Positions 24,721-33,976 of a DNA stretch of 43,662 nt are shown here, piece by piece (the first letter of the stretch is position 1; the number at the start of each line of letters is the position of its first letter). The stretch covers positions 1 to 43,662 of the IMG/VR virus record IMGVR_UViG_3300020733_000435. One strand, given 5' to 3'. This DNA is from a virus. The notes below the pieces were generated by a model, which ran no database searches, had not been told where the DNA came from, and saw nothing but the letters and a program-made list of their open reading frames with translations. The translations under genes and the position numbers were made by a program.

Positions 24721-25317
24721 TTGGTTATTACGAAATTAAACGTCACCTATAATGTTAACGACGCAGCCGACTATTTTAATCAAATAGCAACTGAAAAATA
24801 TGATCACCTAAAATGGTCTATGCTAGAGGATAAAAATAGTGATTCGACTATTTTAAATGTATACGGTTGGGCTATACAATATCCAAAAGATTTTATTGGG
24901 CTGTCTTATGGTTTGTATTCTACGTATGAATTAGGTATTGAAAATTATCAAGATTCGGAAATAGCATTTGGATTTGCCAAAAAGGTGTTAGACACTTTTC
25001 CTTTAGCATTTAGAGCAACTATGTATGTTAATCCGCCTGGTACGCATTTTCTACCGCATATTGATAGTACACATGCATTTAGAATACATATACCTATTTT
25101 ATCAAATCCTAATGCTATCTGGATCACTAAGGATGGCACAACAAACATGATCCCAGGAAACGCATACCTATTAGATTCTTCTAATACACACGAAACAATG
25201 AATAACGGAATTACAGATCGTGTGCATATTGAATTAGAAATGCGTCGCAACGATGTCCACACTATTAGTAAGTATCTAAGTGATCAATCCCTAGAGTCTT
25301 GCGAAATTCTTTTGTAA
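24721..25317 (+). CDS. Aspartyl/asparaginyl beta-hydroxylase-like protein
   Basis: A 198-residue protein whose first codon is TTG, with CGGAG eight bases upstream; the next ATG would remove about 32 residues. FLPHIDSTHAFRIHIPIL provides H-x-D and a 2OG-binding Arg strand, IPGNAYLLDSSNTHETMN the distal His, and DRVHIELEM the final strand. This order matches aspartyl/asparaginyl beta-hydroxylases, which hydroxylate Asp or Asn in proteins. Its last 53 nt overlap the convergent gene. Confidence 0.8.
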   Translation: MVITKLNVTYNVNDAADYFNQIATEKYDHLKWSMLEDKNSDSTILNVYGWAIQYPKDFIGLSYGLYSTYELGIENYQDSEIAFGFAKKVLDTFPLAFRATMYVNPPGTHFLPHIDSTHAFRIHIPILSNPNAIWITKDGTTNMIPGNAYLLDSSNTHETMNNGITDRVHIELEMRRNDVHTISKYLSDQSLESCEILL

Positions 25318-26071
25318 ATTTTCCGTCAATACGCAAACTATAACTCTGTTCCATAATGCGTTCGCCACCGTGCCAGTCTTGATCATTCCACCAAGCGGCA
25401 CGAGTGTTTAAGTATGTCTTGTTCTTAGTCTCTGGATCCCACAAGTAAAAGGCTTTCTTTGTGTTAGGACGTATGTGTATAAACTCGTTACGATGTGGAA
25501 AAGTTTTGTTCATACCATTCTTAGCATCTAAGTCTCTATGTTCAAAAGGAATGCCATCCGCTTCGCAATGAAAGAAAATCACACGACCAATTTCTTCAAA
25601 CACCTTACCCACTAGACTTTCAACCCATTTAACTGTTTCTGGAAAGTAGGCCGCTTCAGGCGTTAGGTTGCGTGGAGCAGTACGATCATCCCAAGACCCT
25701 TCTTCCCACAAGTAATAATAAATGTATGGATCGTATGCGCCCATAGCCATTTTAAGATAACGTGTAAATTTGTTACGCTGTTGGAAATTTTTAAAATCTA
25801 ACGGCATAAGTTTTAAACCTGCTTCTTTAATAGGATCACCATCTGGTAACTGAGATAGTTCTTCGGCAGCCTTAAATATAGGTTTCCAATGTGGAATATA
25901 GCTCATGTCTTCAAAAGTAAATCCAGGAGCCATCCAAGTACCTTCCTTAGCATACTCACGTGCTAGAGCAAAGCCTGACAATATTTCAGGTTGCAGATGA
26001 TCAAATGCTTCCATATTTAGATATGGAGCCATGTCGTAATAGGCTTGATTATTGATTCCTAATATTGCCAT
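25265..26071 (-). CDS. 2OG-Fe(II) oxygenase/JmjC-like protein
   Basis: A 268-residue protein. PFEHRDLDAKNG contains an H-x-D, NEFIHIRPNTKKAFYLWDP a central strand pair, and DWHGGERIMEQSYSLRIDG the distal His and Arg region, so a jelly-roll iron enzyme is likely. The first 130 residues are helical and lack known motifs. The start at 26071 overlaps the radical SAM gene upstream by 23 nt. It is the last of three genes in a minus block whose other two are COG1964-like radical SAM proteins. Confidence 0.72.
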   Translation of the reverse strand: MAILGINNQAYYDMAPYLNMEAFDHLQPEILSGFALAREYAKEGTWMAPGFTFEDMSYIPHWKPIFKAAEELSQLPDGDPIKEAGLKLMPLDFKNFQQRNKFTRYLKMAMGAYDPYIYYYLWEEGSWDDRTAPRNLTPEAAYFPETVKWVESLVGKVFEEIGRVIFFHCEADGIPFEHRDLDAKNGMNKTFPHRNEFIHIRPNTKKAFYLWDPETKNKTYLNTRAAWWNDQDWHGGERIMEQSYSLRIDGKFTKEFRKTLGIDHLDTY

Positions 26072-27116
26072 AATTATCTATGTATTCCTGTGGTATTGTA
26101 TCGTACAGAGGCAAGTTCTTATTAACAGATCCGTCTCGTAATATAATTTGATGAACTAGCGGGCTAGGAGGTTTACCTGGAAGAACATCGGCTATCGCTT
26201 CTGTTTGCACTTCTTTCAGGTCTAGAGTCTTTGCATCCGGCCATTGTATAATCTTAACAAGTAATCCATTTATATATAATGGATAGTGAGCTCTATTACC
26301 GTAATTTGGAGCATACTCTACTTTCCAATTATTTTTTTCACATATCAATTTAGTTTCTCGCAATAGGTCCGATAAGAATATTTTAGGACCGCCGGGGTGA
26401 CGTCCAATATCTGCACCGCAACGTATGCGATATTGTTCACAAATGCTTGTACCAAATTCTTGTATTTCTTCCAAACAGTATTCTAATTGATCCATTGATT
26501 CTAATGTATAACTAACGTTCTTAATAGGTATTTTAGATTCTATGCAATTCTTAATACCTTCCATTTGCTTACGACGAACACTGTGTCCTTGATAGTCAGG
26601 ATGGTTAAGGCCAATGGTCCACATAACATTTTTTAAATTTCTAAACTGTTCAGTGTATTCTTTATCAGCAAAATATACACCGTTAGTCAGTATCATTATT
26701 CCCCTAGGCTTTCCAGACAATGCTTGTATTGCTAGAACCAGTTCTTTTAAATCTTTACGCACAGTAGGTTCTGCTCCACACAGTGCTACAGGTTTACCAT
26801 TATCTGGCCAACTCTGTATTATTGACAACAAATAATCAATACTAGGATCTTTGCTCATGTTGTCGGGTTCTTGATAGCAATTAGGACAAGCAAGATTACA
26901 TTTATTTGTAACTTCGATTAGATAGCTGTTTAGTGCTTTGCGTGGATAATTATAATTAAGATAAAATTCAGCATCTGGTTCAACTAGATGTTCACTTTCT
27001 CCGTGGAACTTGCATTTTTTCCATAGCCATATTTGTCCGTCTCTTTCAAAACGAACAGCAGGAACATGTCTATAACAATGTTCGCATAACGATAGGGTAT
27101 CTTCTAATTCATTCAT
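26049..27116 (-). CDS. COG1964-like radical SAM protein (family E, copy 1)
   Basis: A 355-residue protein from ATG 27116 (MNELEDTLSLCEHCY); a longer frame to 27176 lies inside the next gene. An N-terminal metal-binding knuckle (C11, C14, C35, H38; CEHCYRHVPA and CKFHG) precedes the radical SAM core EVTNKCNLACPNC (C73, C77, C80), with LCGAEPTVRKDL replacing GGEP and MILTNGV. The CxxC...CxxHG front end is typical of COG1964, a group that includes archaeal pterin-related methyltransferases. The partner gene upstream is a close paralogue. Confidence 0.85.
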   Translation of the reverse strand: MNELEDTLSLCEHCYRHVPAVRFERDGQIWLWKKCKFHGESEHLVEPDAEFYLNYNYPRKALNSYLIEVTNKCNLACPNCYQEPDNMSKDPSIDYLLSIIQSWPDNGKPVALCGAEPTVRKDLKELVLAIQALSGKPRGIMILTNGVYFADKEYTEQFRNLKNVMWTIGLNHPDYQGHSVRRKQMEGIKNCIESKIPIKNVSYTLESMDQLEYCLEEIQEFGTSICEQYRIRCGADIGRHPGGPKIFLSDLLRETKLICEKNNWKVEYAPNYGNRAHYPLYINGLLVKIIQWPDAKTLDLKEVQTEAIADVLPGKPPSPLVHQIILRDGSVNKNLPLYDTIPQEYIDNYGNIRNQ

Positions 27117-28146
27117 GTTGATATTTTTTAGGTACTGTATCCAGCAACATCTGCCCTCGGTTAACTGCTTGATCACGCAGGATGACTTGATGTAGTAAAG
27201 GGCTCATAGGTTTACTAGGAACTATACTAGCCCAACTTTCGCTTTGCACTTCTTCTAAATCTATGGTACGTACATCGCACCATTTAATAAATTTATGTTC
27301 AATGCCATTTATGCGAACAGCATAGTGTGTACGATTACCGTTCTTGTAATCAGGTTCCCATGACCATCCGTTGTCGAGACAAAATTTCTCAGCGACTGAT
27401 ACTAACTCTGACAAATATAATTCTACAAAGTCGCCTTCTGGAACACGACCAATCTCAACTCCTAACTGTATCCTAGCATTGATTTTAAACTTCTGTACTT
27501 CATACATTACATCACTCAACTGTTCTAAGTTAGCTAGTGTATAGGTTAGTGTTTTAACATCTAGTCCTAACTTAATACAGTTCTCTAAACCTTCCATCTG
27601 TTTGGTACGAATCTGTCCACCATTGTAGTCGGGATGGTTAAGTCCAAAGGTCCATTTGAGATTAGTAATGTCTTTAAATCTTTTTACATAATCCCATTTA
27701 GCTAGATAAACTCCATTAGTGACTATTATAACAGTTCGTGGCTTCGTGGGCAAGTTTTGTATGGCTAACACTATCTCAGGCAAGTCTTTGCGTACAGTAG
27801 GTTCAGCACCAACTAAGGATACTGGATATCCGTTATCGGGCCAGCTTTCTACTATTGACAACAAATAATCTATACTAGGATCTGTGCTGTTATTGTCAGG
27901 CATTTGATAGCAATGCGGGCAATCTAAATTACAACGATTAGTGATGTCTAGCCAATATGAACTTGGCTTGCGTCTTTGATATTGTTGTGCATTATAAAAC
28001 TCTGCACTAATATCTAATACTGCTTCTTGGTATCCGTGTTTTGGGCAAGTCTTACCTAGAACCATCTGCCCATTTTTTTCAAATCGTTCAGCTGGTATAT
28101 GGCGATAACAATGCTCGCATAGGGAAATAGTTTCTGAAATAGTCAT
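27109..28146 (-). CDS. COG1964-like radical SAM protein (family E, copy 2)
   Basis: A 345-residue paralogue of the adjacent protein. LCEHCYRHIPAERFEKNG and TCPKHG give C10, C13, C34 and H37; DITNRCNLDCPHCYQMPDN gives C72, C76, C79; then LVGAEPTVRKDL and IIVTNGV. The C-terminus (GIEHKFIKWCDVRTIDLEEV) is also shared. The tandem pair may arise by duplication. The ATG at 28146 abuts a divergent plus-strand gene, with an AATAAATA box 8 nt upstream. Confidence 0.87.
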   Translation of the reverse strand: MTISETISLCEHCYRHIPAERFEKNGQMVLGKTCPKHGYQEAVLDISAEFYNAQQYQRRKPSSYWLDITNRCNLDCPHCYQMPDNNSTDPSIDYLLSIVESWPDNGYPVSLVGAEPTVRKDLPEIVLAIQNLPTKPRTVIIVTNGVYLAKWDYVKRFKDITNLKWTFGLNHPDYNGGQIRTKQMEGLENCIKLGLDVKTLTYTLANLEQLSDVMYEVQKFKINARIQLGVEIGRVPEGDFVELYLSELVSVAEKFCLDNGWSWEPDYKNGNRTHYAVRINGIEHKFIKWCDVRTIDLEEVQSESWASIVPSKPMSPLLHQVILRDQAVNRGQMLLDTVPKKYQHE

Positions 28147-28154
28147 GTGGCAAA

Positions 28155-28162
28155 TATTTATT
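28155..28162 (-). promoter_or_regulatory. Late-type promoter box AATAAATA
   Basis: Minus-strand AATAAATA ends 8 nt before the ATG at 28146; one mismatch to TATAAATA. No ribosome site lies between. Confidence 0.4.
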
Positions 28163-28177
28163 GATAATTACTATACT

Positions 28178-28861
28178 ATGGAATATTATTACAATAACAT
28201 ACCCGGACAAGGCCTTTGCCGCAATAATTTAATCTACACTAGTCTTATATCTGAAGATAAAAAGACATTCTGTCAATGGTATTATAATGACACTGAATAT
28301 CACAAAGGAAAGAATCAAGTTGTTGATCCTGCTAAGATGGAGGAGAAATGGTTACGTGAAGTAAACTACCTAACGCAGATGCGCAATGTGTATCCAGACC
28401 TAGTTCCAAAAATTATTAAGATTGATTTAGAAGCTCGTAAGTTGTTTCTTGAAATTGACGGGCCAGACTTTTGGGAACAAGCAGGATGCGATCAAGCAAA
28501 CTATGATTCTGTAGTTCCAGATTGGCAAGAGCAGATGCTTACAATTATCAAAGCACATAAAAGTTTAGGCTTGCACAAATATAGTATGCATCCTAGCAGT
28601 TATTTTGTTGTAGGCGGCAAGCTCAAAAGCATTAACTACTTCTTTACATATCGTGAAATTGAAGCTAATATAAGTATTGCAGATGTAGAAAGTCACATAT
28701 ACATTACACGCCAAGATGAAATGCGCAAGCATTTAGATACATTAGATATTGAATGGGATAAACCACAGCCGTGGGCAGTTATGGATCAACTATGTTGGGC
28801 TAGTTTTAGTACAAACTATCCAGCAGAATTTATAGAACGTGTAAAAGAATGTATAAAATAA
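28178..28861 (+). CDS. Degenerate kinase-fold-like phage protein (copy 2)
   Basis: A 227-residue protein from ATG 28178 (MEYYYNNIPGQGL). A start at 28145 is possible but would sit on the divergent gene's start codon, and comparison with the paralogue at 21675 favours the shorter form. REVNYLTQMRNVYPDLVPKI followed by KLFLEIDG, and KYSMHPSSYFVVGGKLKSIN, match the paralogue's kinase-like N-lobe and catalytic-loop regions, again without the HxD Asp. It is coupled to a GNAT-like gene by a 13-nt overlap. Confidence 0.6.
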   Translation: MEYYYNNIPGQGLCRNNLIYTSLISEDKKTFCQWYYNDTEYHKGKNQVVDPAKMEEKWLREVNYLTQMRNVYPDLVPKIIKIDLEARKLFLEIDGPDFWEQAGCDQANYDSVVPDWQEQMLTIIKAHKSLGLHKYSMHPSSYFVVGGKLKSINYFFTYREIEANISIADVESHIYITRQDEMRKHLDTLDIEWDKPQPWAVMDQLCWASFSTNYPAEFIERVKECIK

Positions 28862-29388
28862 TTCCCTGGTCTGAAGATTTAGATCTTACTGATTTTTATT
28901 CCGAAGCTAATCGCAAAGGATTCGTAAACAATGCTAGCCAAGAGGCCATGATTGATTGTTTCCGTAATGAAAAACATTGGTGTGTATGGATACTGTATTA
29001 CAATGATCGTGCTGTAGGTAGTGTTGCCGCACACAGCATGGAAGAAGGATATCGAATCTGTGCTAGAACTTGTGTCCTTACACATTTAATACCAACTAAT
29101 ACATTAAGGACTCGCAGTCAAATTATTAATCATCAACATATTACAGCACAATTCTTTATGCCTGTGTGTATTATGTGGGCACCCCCTTGGGAAGATTTGT
29201 ATATAACAAGCCACCCTAGTGAAGTAGGTACACAAAGGCTTGTGCATAATATATGGGCTCCTAGTTTAGAAAAAACAGGTGTCCTTACGCGAGCGTTTGA
29301 AAAAGAATATCGCGGACATGTACAAACATTTTGGAGATTAAATAGTTTTGTATTTTTTGAACAGTTGGATAAGGTCAAGCAATGGTAG
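28849..29388 (+). CDS. GNAT-like phage protein
   Basis: A 179-residue protein. WCVWILYYNDRAVGSVAAHS and YRICARTCVLTHLIP look like strands 2-4 of a GCN5-type acetyltransferase, although the acetyl-CoA pyrophosphate loop (Q/R-x-x-G-x-G/A) is not clear. HQHITAQFFMP and SEVGTQRLVHNIWAP are distinctive; I recall closely similar unnamed proteins from marine T4-like phages. Acyl transfer is therefore a hypothesis. It is coupled to both neighbours. Confidence 0.62.
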   Translation: MYKIIPWSEDLDLTDFYSEANRKGFVNNASQEAMIDCFRNEKHWCVWILYYNDRAVGSVAAHSMEEGYRICARTCVLTHLIPTNTLRTRSQIINHQHITAQFFMPVCIMWAPPWEDLYITSHPSEVGTQRLVHNIWAPSLEKTGVLTRAFEKEYRGHVQTFWRLNSFVFFEQLDKVKQW

Positions 29389-30830
29389 ATAAATTTAATA
29401 CCCTAAAACAAAAATCCATAGTATGTTGTATACTAGATAATATGGATACGTACCAAAGCGGCTGGGCTAGGGAAATATCTATTAATCTTACCGACTTTAT
29501 GATACACAGGTTTGCATTAAAATCTTTTGATATTTTTATAGGAAAAGACGAAGATGAATTGTTAACAGCATCTGCACAAGACGGATATAGTCATGCTGTT
29601 GTAATCAATGCCGGAACATCATTCGGGCTATCGGACAGAATTTTTAAAGCTATCGAAAATATCTGCAAGGAAGAATTTTTTATTGCAGGACATATCTTAG
29701 ATCGTTCAGGACACTCCTATTACGGCAATGCCGGTTTTGAATTGCATCAGCAATTTTATATTGTTAATCTTGCAGAGTACACTGGATTAGGATGCCCTTT
29801 TGTAGGATGTGAAGAATGGGAAAGCTATACACAAATTGCTCCTTTACGTAGTAAAGAATGTTTATATGATGACCCAGAGGTGGCAGCTTGGATTAGACCT
29901 GGTACTGAAGAAAAGACCTATGATGTAAAATTACATGGATGGCACATACTTAATACAGCGTTGCTGGCTGACAAAAAATTAATAGATTTAGGTAAAGAAA
30001 TTCGAGACAGTAAAAAGTATATCTATTACGAATATGATCATGTGTTTACTAGAGAAGTGAGTTCGTTATATTACAATCAATTCTTTTGTCATAACGTGTT
30101 TGCTCCGTTCAATTCTGATAGTCTACAAAAAGATTTACAATTTGATGGGCCTGTAGAGCAATATGTAACTGTAGGTATTGGGTTACATTGGATTAAAAAT
30201 TTAATACAGCTAGGTTGTACTAGAGAGACTAAAGTAATTTTTACAGACATCAACTTTAACTGCTTACGATTTATGAAAGCAATGGTAGAAGATTGGGATG
30301 GAACAAACTATGTAGATTTTTATCAACAGTACTTGTCCATACAGCCTAACGGAAGTACGTTTGATCCACATGCACATACAGGTTCCTGGAATCAAGAGTG
30401 GAATAATTTTGTATCGTCTTTTGATGATTGGGAAAGTGTGTGGCAATCAATTAGATCGTTAACATTTGACTTTGTACTAATTGATTATACTAGTACCTAT
30501 AATTTTGATTGGTTACAGCCGGGCAAAAAAACTTTTGTAAACCTAAGTGATCTATTTAATCACGCACCTTTTATTGTTACGCAGAGTTTAAAATATAGAA
30601 TTGCTAGCGAAAATAGATTATTCGACAAACTAGAAAAGAAAGATCCAAATATAAAACTGCTAGTTACTTCACGTGCGGCTAGTGGTTTTAATAATACTAT
30701 GCAAGTAACATATGGCAATGTAAAAGATTTTGATAGGACCGATACTAATACATTAAAAACACCGGTATGGCATATTCAGGACTGGAAGGTAATTTGTATG
30801 ATTACAGGAAAACCTAAACTATTAGGGTAG
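29382..30830 (+). CDS. Large two-domain phage protein, unknown
   Basis: A 482-residue protein. The N-terminal half has SIVCCILDNMDTYQSGWARE, then AVVINAGTSFGLSDRIFKAI and FFIAGHILDR, a pattern reminiscent of a GT-A glycosyltransferase fold but without a clear DxD. The C-terminal half has VTVGIGLHWIKNLIQLG, then VIFTDINFNCLRFMKAM and DFVLIDYTSTYNFDWL, which resembles a class I methyltransferase with a loose motif I. Both assignments are by eye. A transferase acting on the same target as the surrounding enzymes would fit. Its end overlaps the convergent gene by 9 nt. Confidence 0.65.
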   Translation: MVDKFNTLKQKSIVCCILDNMDTYQSGWAREISINLTDFMIHRFALKSFDIFIGKDEDELLTASAQDGYSHAVVINAGTSFGLSDRIFKAIENICKEEFFIAGHILDRSGHSYYGNAGFELHQQFYIVNLAEYTGLGCPFVGCEEWESYTQIAPLRSKECLYDDPEVAAWIRPGTEEKTYDVKLHGWHILNTALLADKKLIDLGKEIRDSKKYIYYEYDHVFTREVSSLYYNQFFCHNVFAPFNSDSLQKDLQFDGPVEQYVTVGIGLHWIKNLIQLGCTRETKVIFTDINFNCLRFMKAMVEDWDGTNYVDFYQQYLSIQPNGSTFDPHAHTGSWNQEWNNFVSSFDDWESVWQSIRSLTFDFVLIDYTSTYNFDWLQPGKKTFVNLSDLFNHAPFIVTQSLKYRIASENRLFDKLEKKDPNIKLLVTSRAASGFNNTMQVTYGNVKDFDRTDTNTLKTPVWHIQDWKVICMITGKPKLLG

Positions 30831-31475
30831 AGAATTGAGTGTTATAAATTTGCCTGTTGCATTTGCTAACGTTGCAGATTTTGTAATTAACTGTTTCCAT
30901 TCATCTGTTGCATCGTGCCTTGCAACAATTAGATGATACCTATCTTCATCACTGTCATTATACACAGCATGATCATAACTAATATTCATAGCATAAGGTA
31001 GACCTGGCTCCATATATAAATCAGGACTACCATCTCCCCATTTCCAAATACATTGTTTAGGATTGTTTAGAGGTATGTTTATATTTTCAGTTAGCCTAAT
31101 GCCCGATTTAGAATCGTTATGCATACCAATATACCCACCTGCCTCTAGCAACATAAAACGTACTCGCCCGTATTTCTTACAAGGGAATACATTTTGTAAG
31201 AAACTCATTGTAATGGGACATTCTTTTGAAGCCGCAGTCCATTTAAAATCTCTTGCGGCATCTGCTGGAGTAGCATAGCCGTAGTCTTCCCAGTTCTCGT
31301 GCAAGTGCTCATCGAGTCCGTATAATGCTAGACTTTTCCATCCTTCGTGTTTTTCATCTCCGCGATGCTCTGTGTATCTATCTTTTAATGCCTGTGCTTC
31401 TGCCAGCATACCTTCATAGGGTACAGATATATCTAAGATTAAATATTTGGCAGTTGTTTCAAAATACTCTTTCAT
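30822..31475 (-). CDS. Aspartyl/asparaginyl beta-hydroxylase-like protein
   Basis: A 217-residue protein. FMLLEAGGYIGMHNDSKSG gives an H-x-D pair, ENINIPLNNPKQCIWKWGDG a central strand pair, and PYAMNISYDHAVYNDSDEDRYHLIV the distal His and the 2OG Arg. The set matches the Asp/Asn beta-hydroxylase family better than TauD. It is the last gene of a six-gene minus block; its start overlaps the first TauD-like gene by ATGA. Confidence 0.8.
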   Translation of the reverse strand: MKEYFETTAKYLILDISVPYEGMLAEAQALKDRYTEHRGDEKHEGWKSLALYGLDEHLHENWEDYGYATPADAARDFKWTAASKECPITMSFLQNVFPCKKYGRVRFMLLEAGGYIGMHNDSKSGIRLTENINIPLNNPKQCIWKWGDGSPDLYMEPGLPYAMNISYDHAVYNDSDEDRYHLIVARHDATDEWKQLITKSATLANATGKFITLNSLP

Positions 31476-32302
31476 TTATAATCTTGATCCGGAAAATTAA
31501 ACACTGCTCGATGCAACAATCTAGTAGCCATATCTGGGAATGGCCAACGCTTATGGATTCCAAGCCACTGTTCGCTTAAAGTTAAATCACCATCTTCCCA
31601 ATCGTGGTGATACAAGTATTTTTCTTGAGTTGTGTGTTCGATCAAAGGCTTCATCCACTCTGTACTTTCTTCTTCAGTCATGCCTTCAATATTGAGTACC
31701 TGTAAAAATGGAAAAAATAATCCAGTTATGCCTGCTATATTAGTATGAATTAAATTTGGAGTAAATGCTTGCCTTCCTGGATCTCGATCAGTCCAATGGC
31801 ACATGTTAAGTTTGATATCAACTAATGTATCTTTCCATTCCTGAGGCAAATCCTGATATGAAAGAACATTATTGTTCCACGTTGTTCTAGATCCCATTGT
31901 ACCTCTAACTCCGTACAACCAAACTAGAGATCTGCGTTCTGCTCTAGTAGCATCATTGCAGTGCCATTGCAACTCGTCAGTCTCATAAGCTATTCCAGGT
32001 TGGCCATTTTCATCTAGTTCTGCAGTCACACGTAGTATATGATTATCAGTGTTTGCTACGACCGCAGTTTTAAATCCAGCATCTGCTTTATTTGCAAACG
32101 GATAAAATTGATATGGATCCTTGAACATTTTAATAACTCTTACTTCTTCTTCTAAAGTAAGAAATTGTTTTCGAGCAATTACGCAAGTGTGAGTGGATAA
32201 TAATTTTGCCACATGATTAACATCCTCTTGAGTAATTGTTTTAAAATCAACATCATCGAGTATTACTGTCCATCCGTTTTCGTGTATATGATAATTTACC
32301 AT
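31472..32302 (-). CDS. TauD-like oxygenase, HxN variant (copy 1)
   Basis: A 276-residue protein from ATG 32302 (MVNYHIHENGWTVIL), with AAGGAA upstream; an alternative ATG at 32326 enters the next gene. It has the TauD/TfdA layout: ELQWHCND, SLVWLYGVRG, SRTTWNNNVLSY, the distal-His strand SEQWLGIHKRW and ATRLLHRAVF with the 2OG Arg. The carboxylate of the H-x-D iron motif is Asn (H-C-N), which would weaken or alter iron binding. It is one of four tandem paralogues. Confidence 0.85.
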   Translation of the reverse strand: MVNYHIHENGWTVILDDVDFKTITQEDVNHVAKLLSTHTCVIARKQFLTLEEEVRVIKMFKDPYQFYPFANKADAGFKTAVVANTDNHILRVTAELDENGQPGIAYETDELQWHCNDATRAERRSLVWLYGVRGTMGSRTTWNNNVLSYQDLPQEWKDTLVDIKLNMCHWTDRDPGRQAFTPNLIHTNIAGITGLFFPFLQVLNIEGMTEEESTEWMKPLIEHTTQEKYLYHHDWEDGDLTLSEQWLGIHKRWPFPDMATRLLHRAVFNFPDQDYK

Positions 32303-32303
32303 A

Positions 32304-33134
32304 TTATTCCTTAATTGTATATTCAAAAGTTGCTCTATGTAATAGTCTATTTAAAATATTTGCACATGGCCATCGCATGTGTAAACTAGTCCATTGATCA
32401 GAAATTACTACATCTCCATTATCCCACTTGTGTGTGTATTGATACTTAGCTTGTGTAAGATGTTTTATCATAGGAATAATAATAGCCTTACTTTTCTCTC
32501 GATCCATACCAACAAAATTATAAATCTGATTAAATGGAAAATACAATCTTCCATTTTGAATTATTTTAGGATTATAGCCCTCTACAATTTTTCCATGCGG
32601 CCATTGTGTACCATCTGGATCTTTGTAAAATTTTGCAATATTAAAATCAGTATCGCGTAGCATTTCCGCAGTTAGCGTACTTAATAAATCTTTTGTTTCT
32701 TGATCTAACTCATTGTAAGATAATAAATTATTAATCCAACTAGTTTTAGATCCTTCTGCACCACGAACAGCATGTAACCATATCAGAGAAGTTTTATTAG
32801 TTAACTGCCATTGAAAATCATGATGCCATGCCATTTCTTCTTCATGCTCAGCAATTCCTTGTATGCCATTCTCTCCTGCATATCCGCCAACACGTAATAT
32901 TAATCCTTCGGATCCATCTATCGAAATATCTGGATATCCTAAGTCTGTTGGATTGTTAAACATTTTGATAATGCGTAATTCATCTTCTACAGACAACGAT
33001 TGTTTTTTAATCACAACAACAGTATTACTATACAACAGTTTAGATATTTGATCAATATCATCTTGCGTAGCAGAACGAAGATCAAAATTGTCTACAATAA
33101 CTGTCCATCCGTTATCGTGTATCTTGTATTTCAT
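32304..33134 (-). CDS. TauD-like oxygenase with intact HxD (copy 2)
   Basis: A 276-residue paralogue. EMAWHHDFQWQL keeps the classical H-x-D pair, SLIWLHAVRGAEGSKTSWINN aligns with the substrate and 2OG strands, and SDQWTSLHMRW with LNRLLHRATF gives the distal His and Arg. It is therefore the only one of the four with the complete metal triad. It overlaps the next gene by ATGA. TauD relatives hydroxylate small molecules such as taurine; the substrate here is unknown. Confidence 0.88.
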   Translation of the reverse strand: MKYKIHDNGWTVIVDNFDLRSATQDDIDQISKLLYSNTVVVIKKQSLSVEDELRIIKMFNNPTDLGYPDISIDGSEGLILRVGGYAGENGIQGIAEHEEEMAWHHDFQWQLTNKTSLIWLHAVRGAEGSKTSWINNLLSYNELDQETKDLLSTLTAEMLRDTDFNIAKFYKDPDGTQWPHGKIVEGYNPKIIQNGRLYFPFNQIYNFVGMDREKSKAIIIPMIKHLTQAKYQYTHKWDNGDVVISDQWTSLHMRWPCANILNRLLHRATFEYTIKE

Positions 33135-33976
33135 TTGTAGTCCTGGTCGGGAAAATCAAAAACAGCACGGTGCAATAAACGTGTCGCAATTTTTTCAAAG
33201 CGCCATCTTTTGTGTATGCCTAACCACTGCTCACTAATTACTAAATCGCCATCCTGCCAGTCATGATGATAACAATATTTTTCTTGTACAGTATAATCGG
33301 CAAGTTCATTAATTAAGGCTTTACTTTCATCTTTAGTCATTCCTACAAAATGACTAATTTGTAAAAAGGGGAAAAACAATCCTGTCTTTCCTGCATTGTT
33401 TGTATGTACGACACTAGGTGTATAATTTTCTACAGCAATACCACCTTCGCCCTTTTCAAGTTTCTCGGCATTTTCCATGCCCTTTTTAGTGACCATTTTC
33501 AATCCAGATAATCGATCTTTCATAGATTGATCTAAATCATTATAAGTCATGATATTATTATTCCAGCTGGTCCTGGATCCAGCAGTTCCCCTAACACCAT
33601 ACAACCAAACTAACGGACTACGATCTTCTTTATAAGGATGATTGCAGTGCCACGTCATTTCGTCTACGTATCCAGCGATACCTTCTATGCCATGCTCGTT
33701 TAATTCCCCAGTAACTCGTGTTATCATACCGTCAGTTCCAGGAACCCAATAATGCGGATAGTTTTCATCCCCTGGCTCTATAAAGACTTCAGGATCTTTA
33801 AACATTTTAATCACACGCAATTCTTCTTCAACTGATAGAAATTGATTTCTTACTACTACACAAGTATTTGTAGCCACTAGTCGAGCTATGTGATTAACAT
33901 CATCTTGAGTAATTGTTTTAAGGTCAACATCATCTAATATTACGGTCCACCCGTTTTCGTGTAAGTGATAATTCAT
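33131..33976 (-). CDS. TauD-like oxygenase, HxN variant (copy 3)
   Basis: A 281-residue paralogue. EMTWHCNHPYKED has H-C-N where H-x-D is expected, with LVWLYGVRGTAGSRTSWNNN, SEQWLGIHKRW and ATRLLHRAVFDFPDQDYK conserved. It most resembles copy 1, including the closing FPDQDYK. The start MNYHLHENGWTVILDDVDL is shared by the family. It directly abuts copy 4 and shares its boundary base. Confidence 0.85.
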   Translation of the reverse strand: MNYHLHENGWTVILDDVDLKTITQDDVNHIARLVATNTCVVVRNQFLSVEEELRVIKMFKDPEVFIEPGDENYPHYWVPGTDGMITRVTGELNEHGIEGIAGYVDEMTWHCNHPYKEDRSPLVWLYGVRGTAGSRTSWNNNIMTYNDLDQSMKDRLSGLKMVTKKGMENAEKLEKGEGGIAVENYTPSVVHTNNAGKTGLFFPFLQISHFVGMTKDESKALINELADYTVQEKYCYHHDWQDGDLVISEQWLGIHKRWRFEKIATRLLHRAVFDFPDQDYK

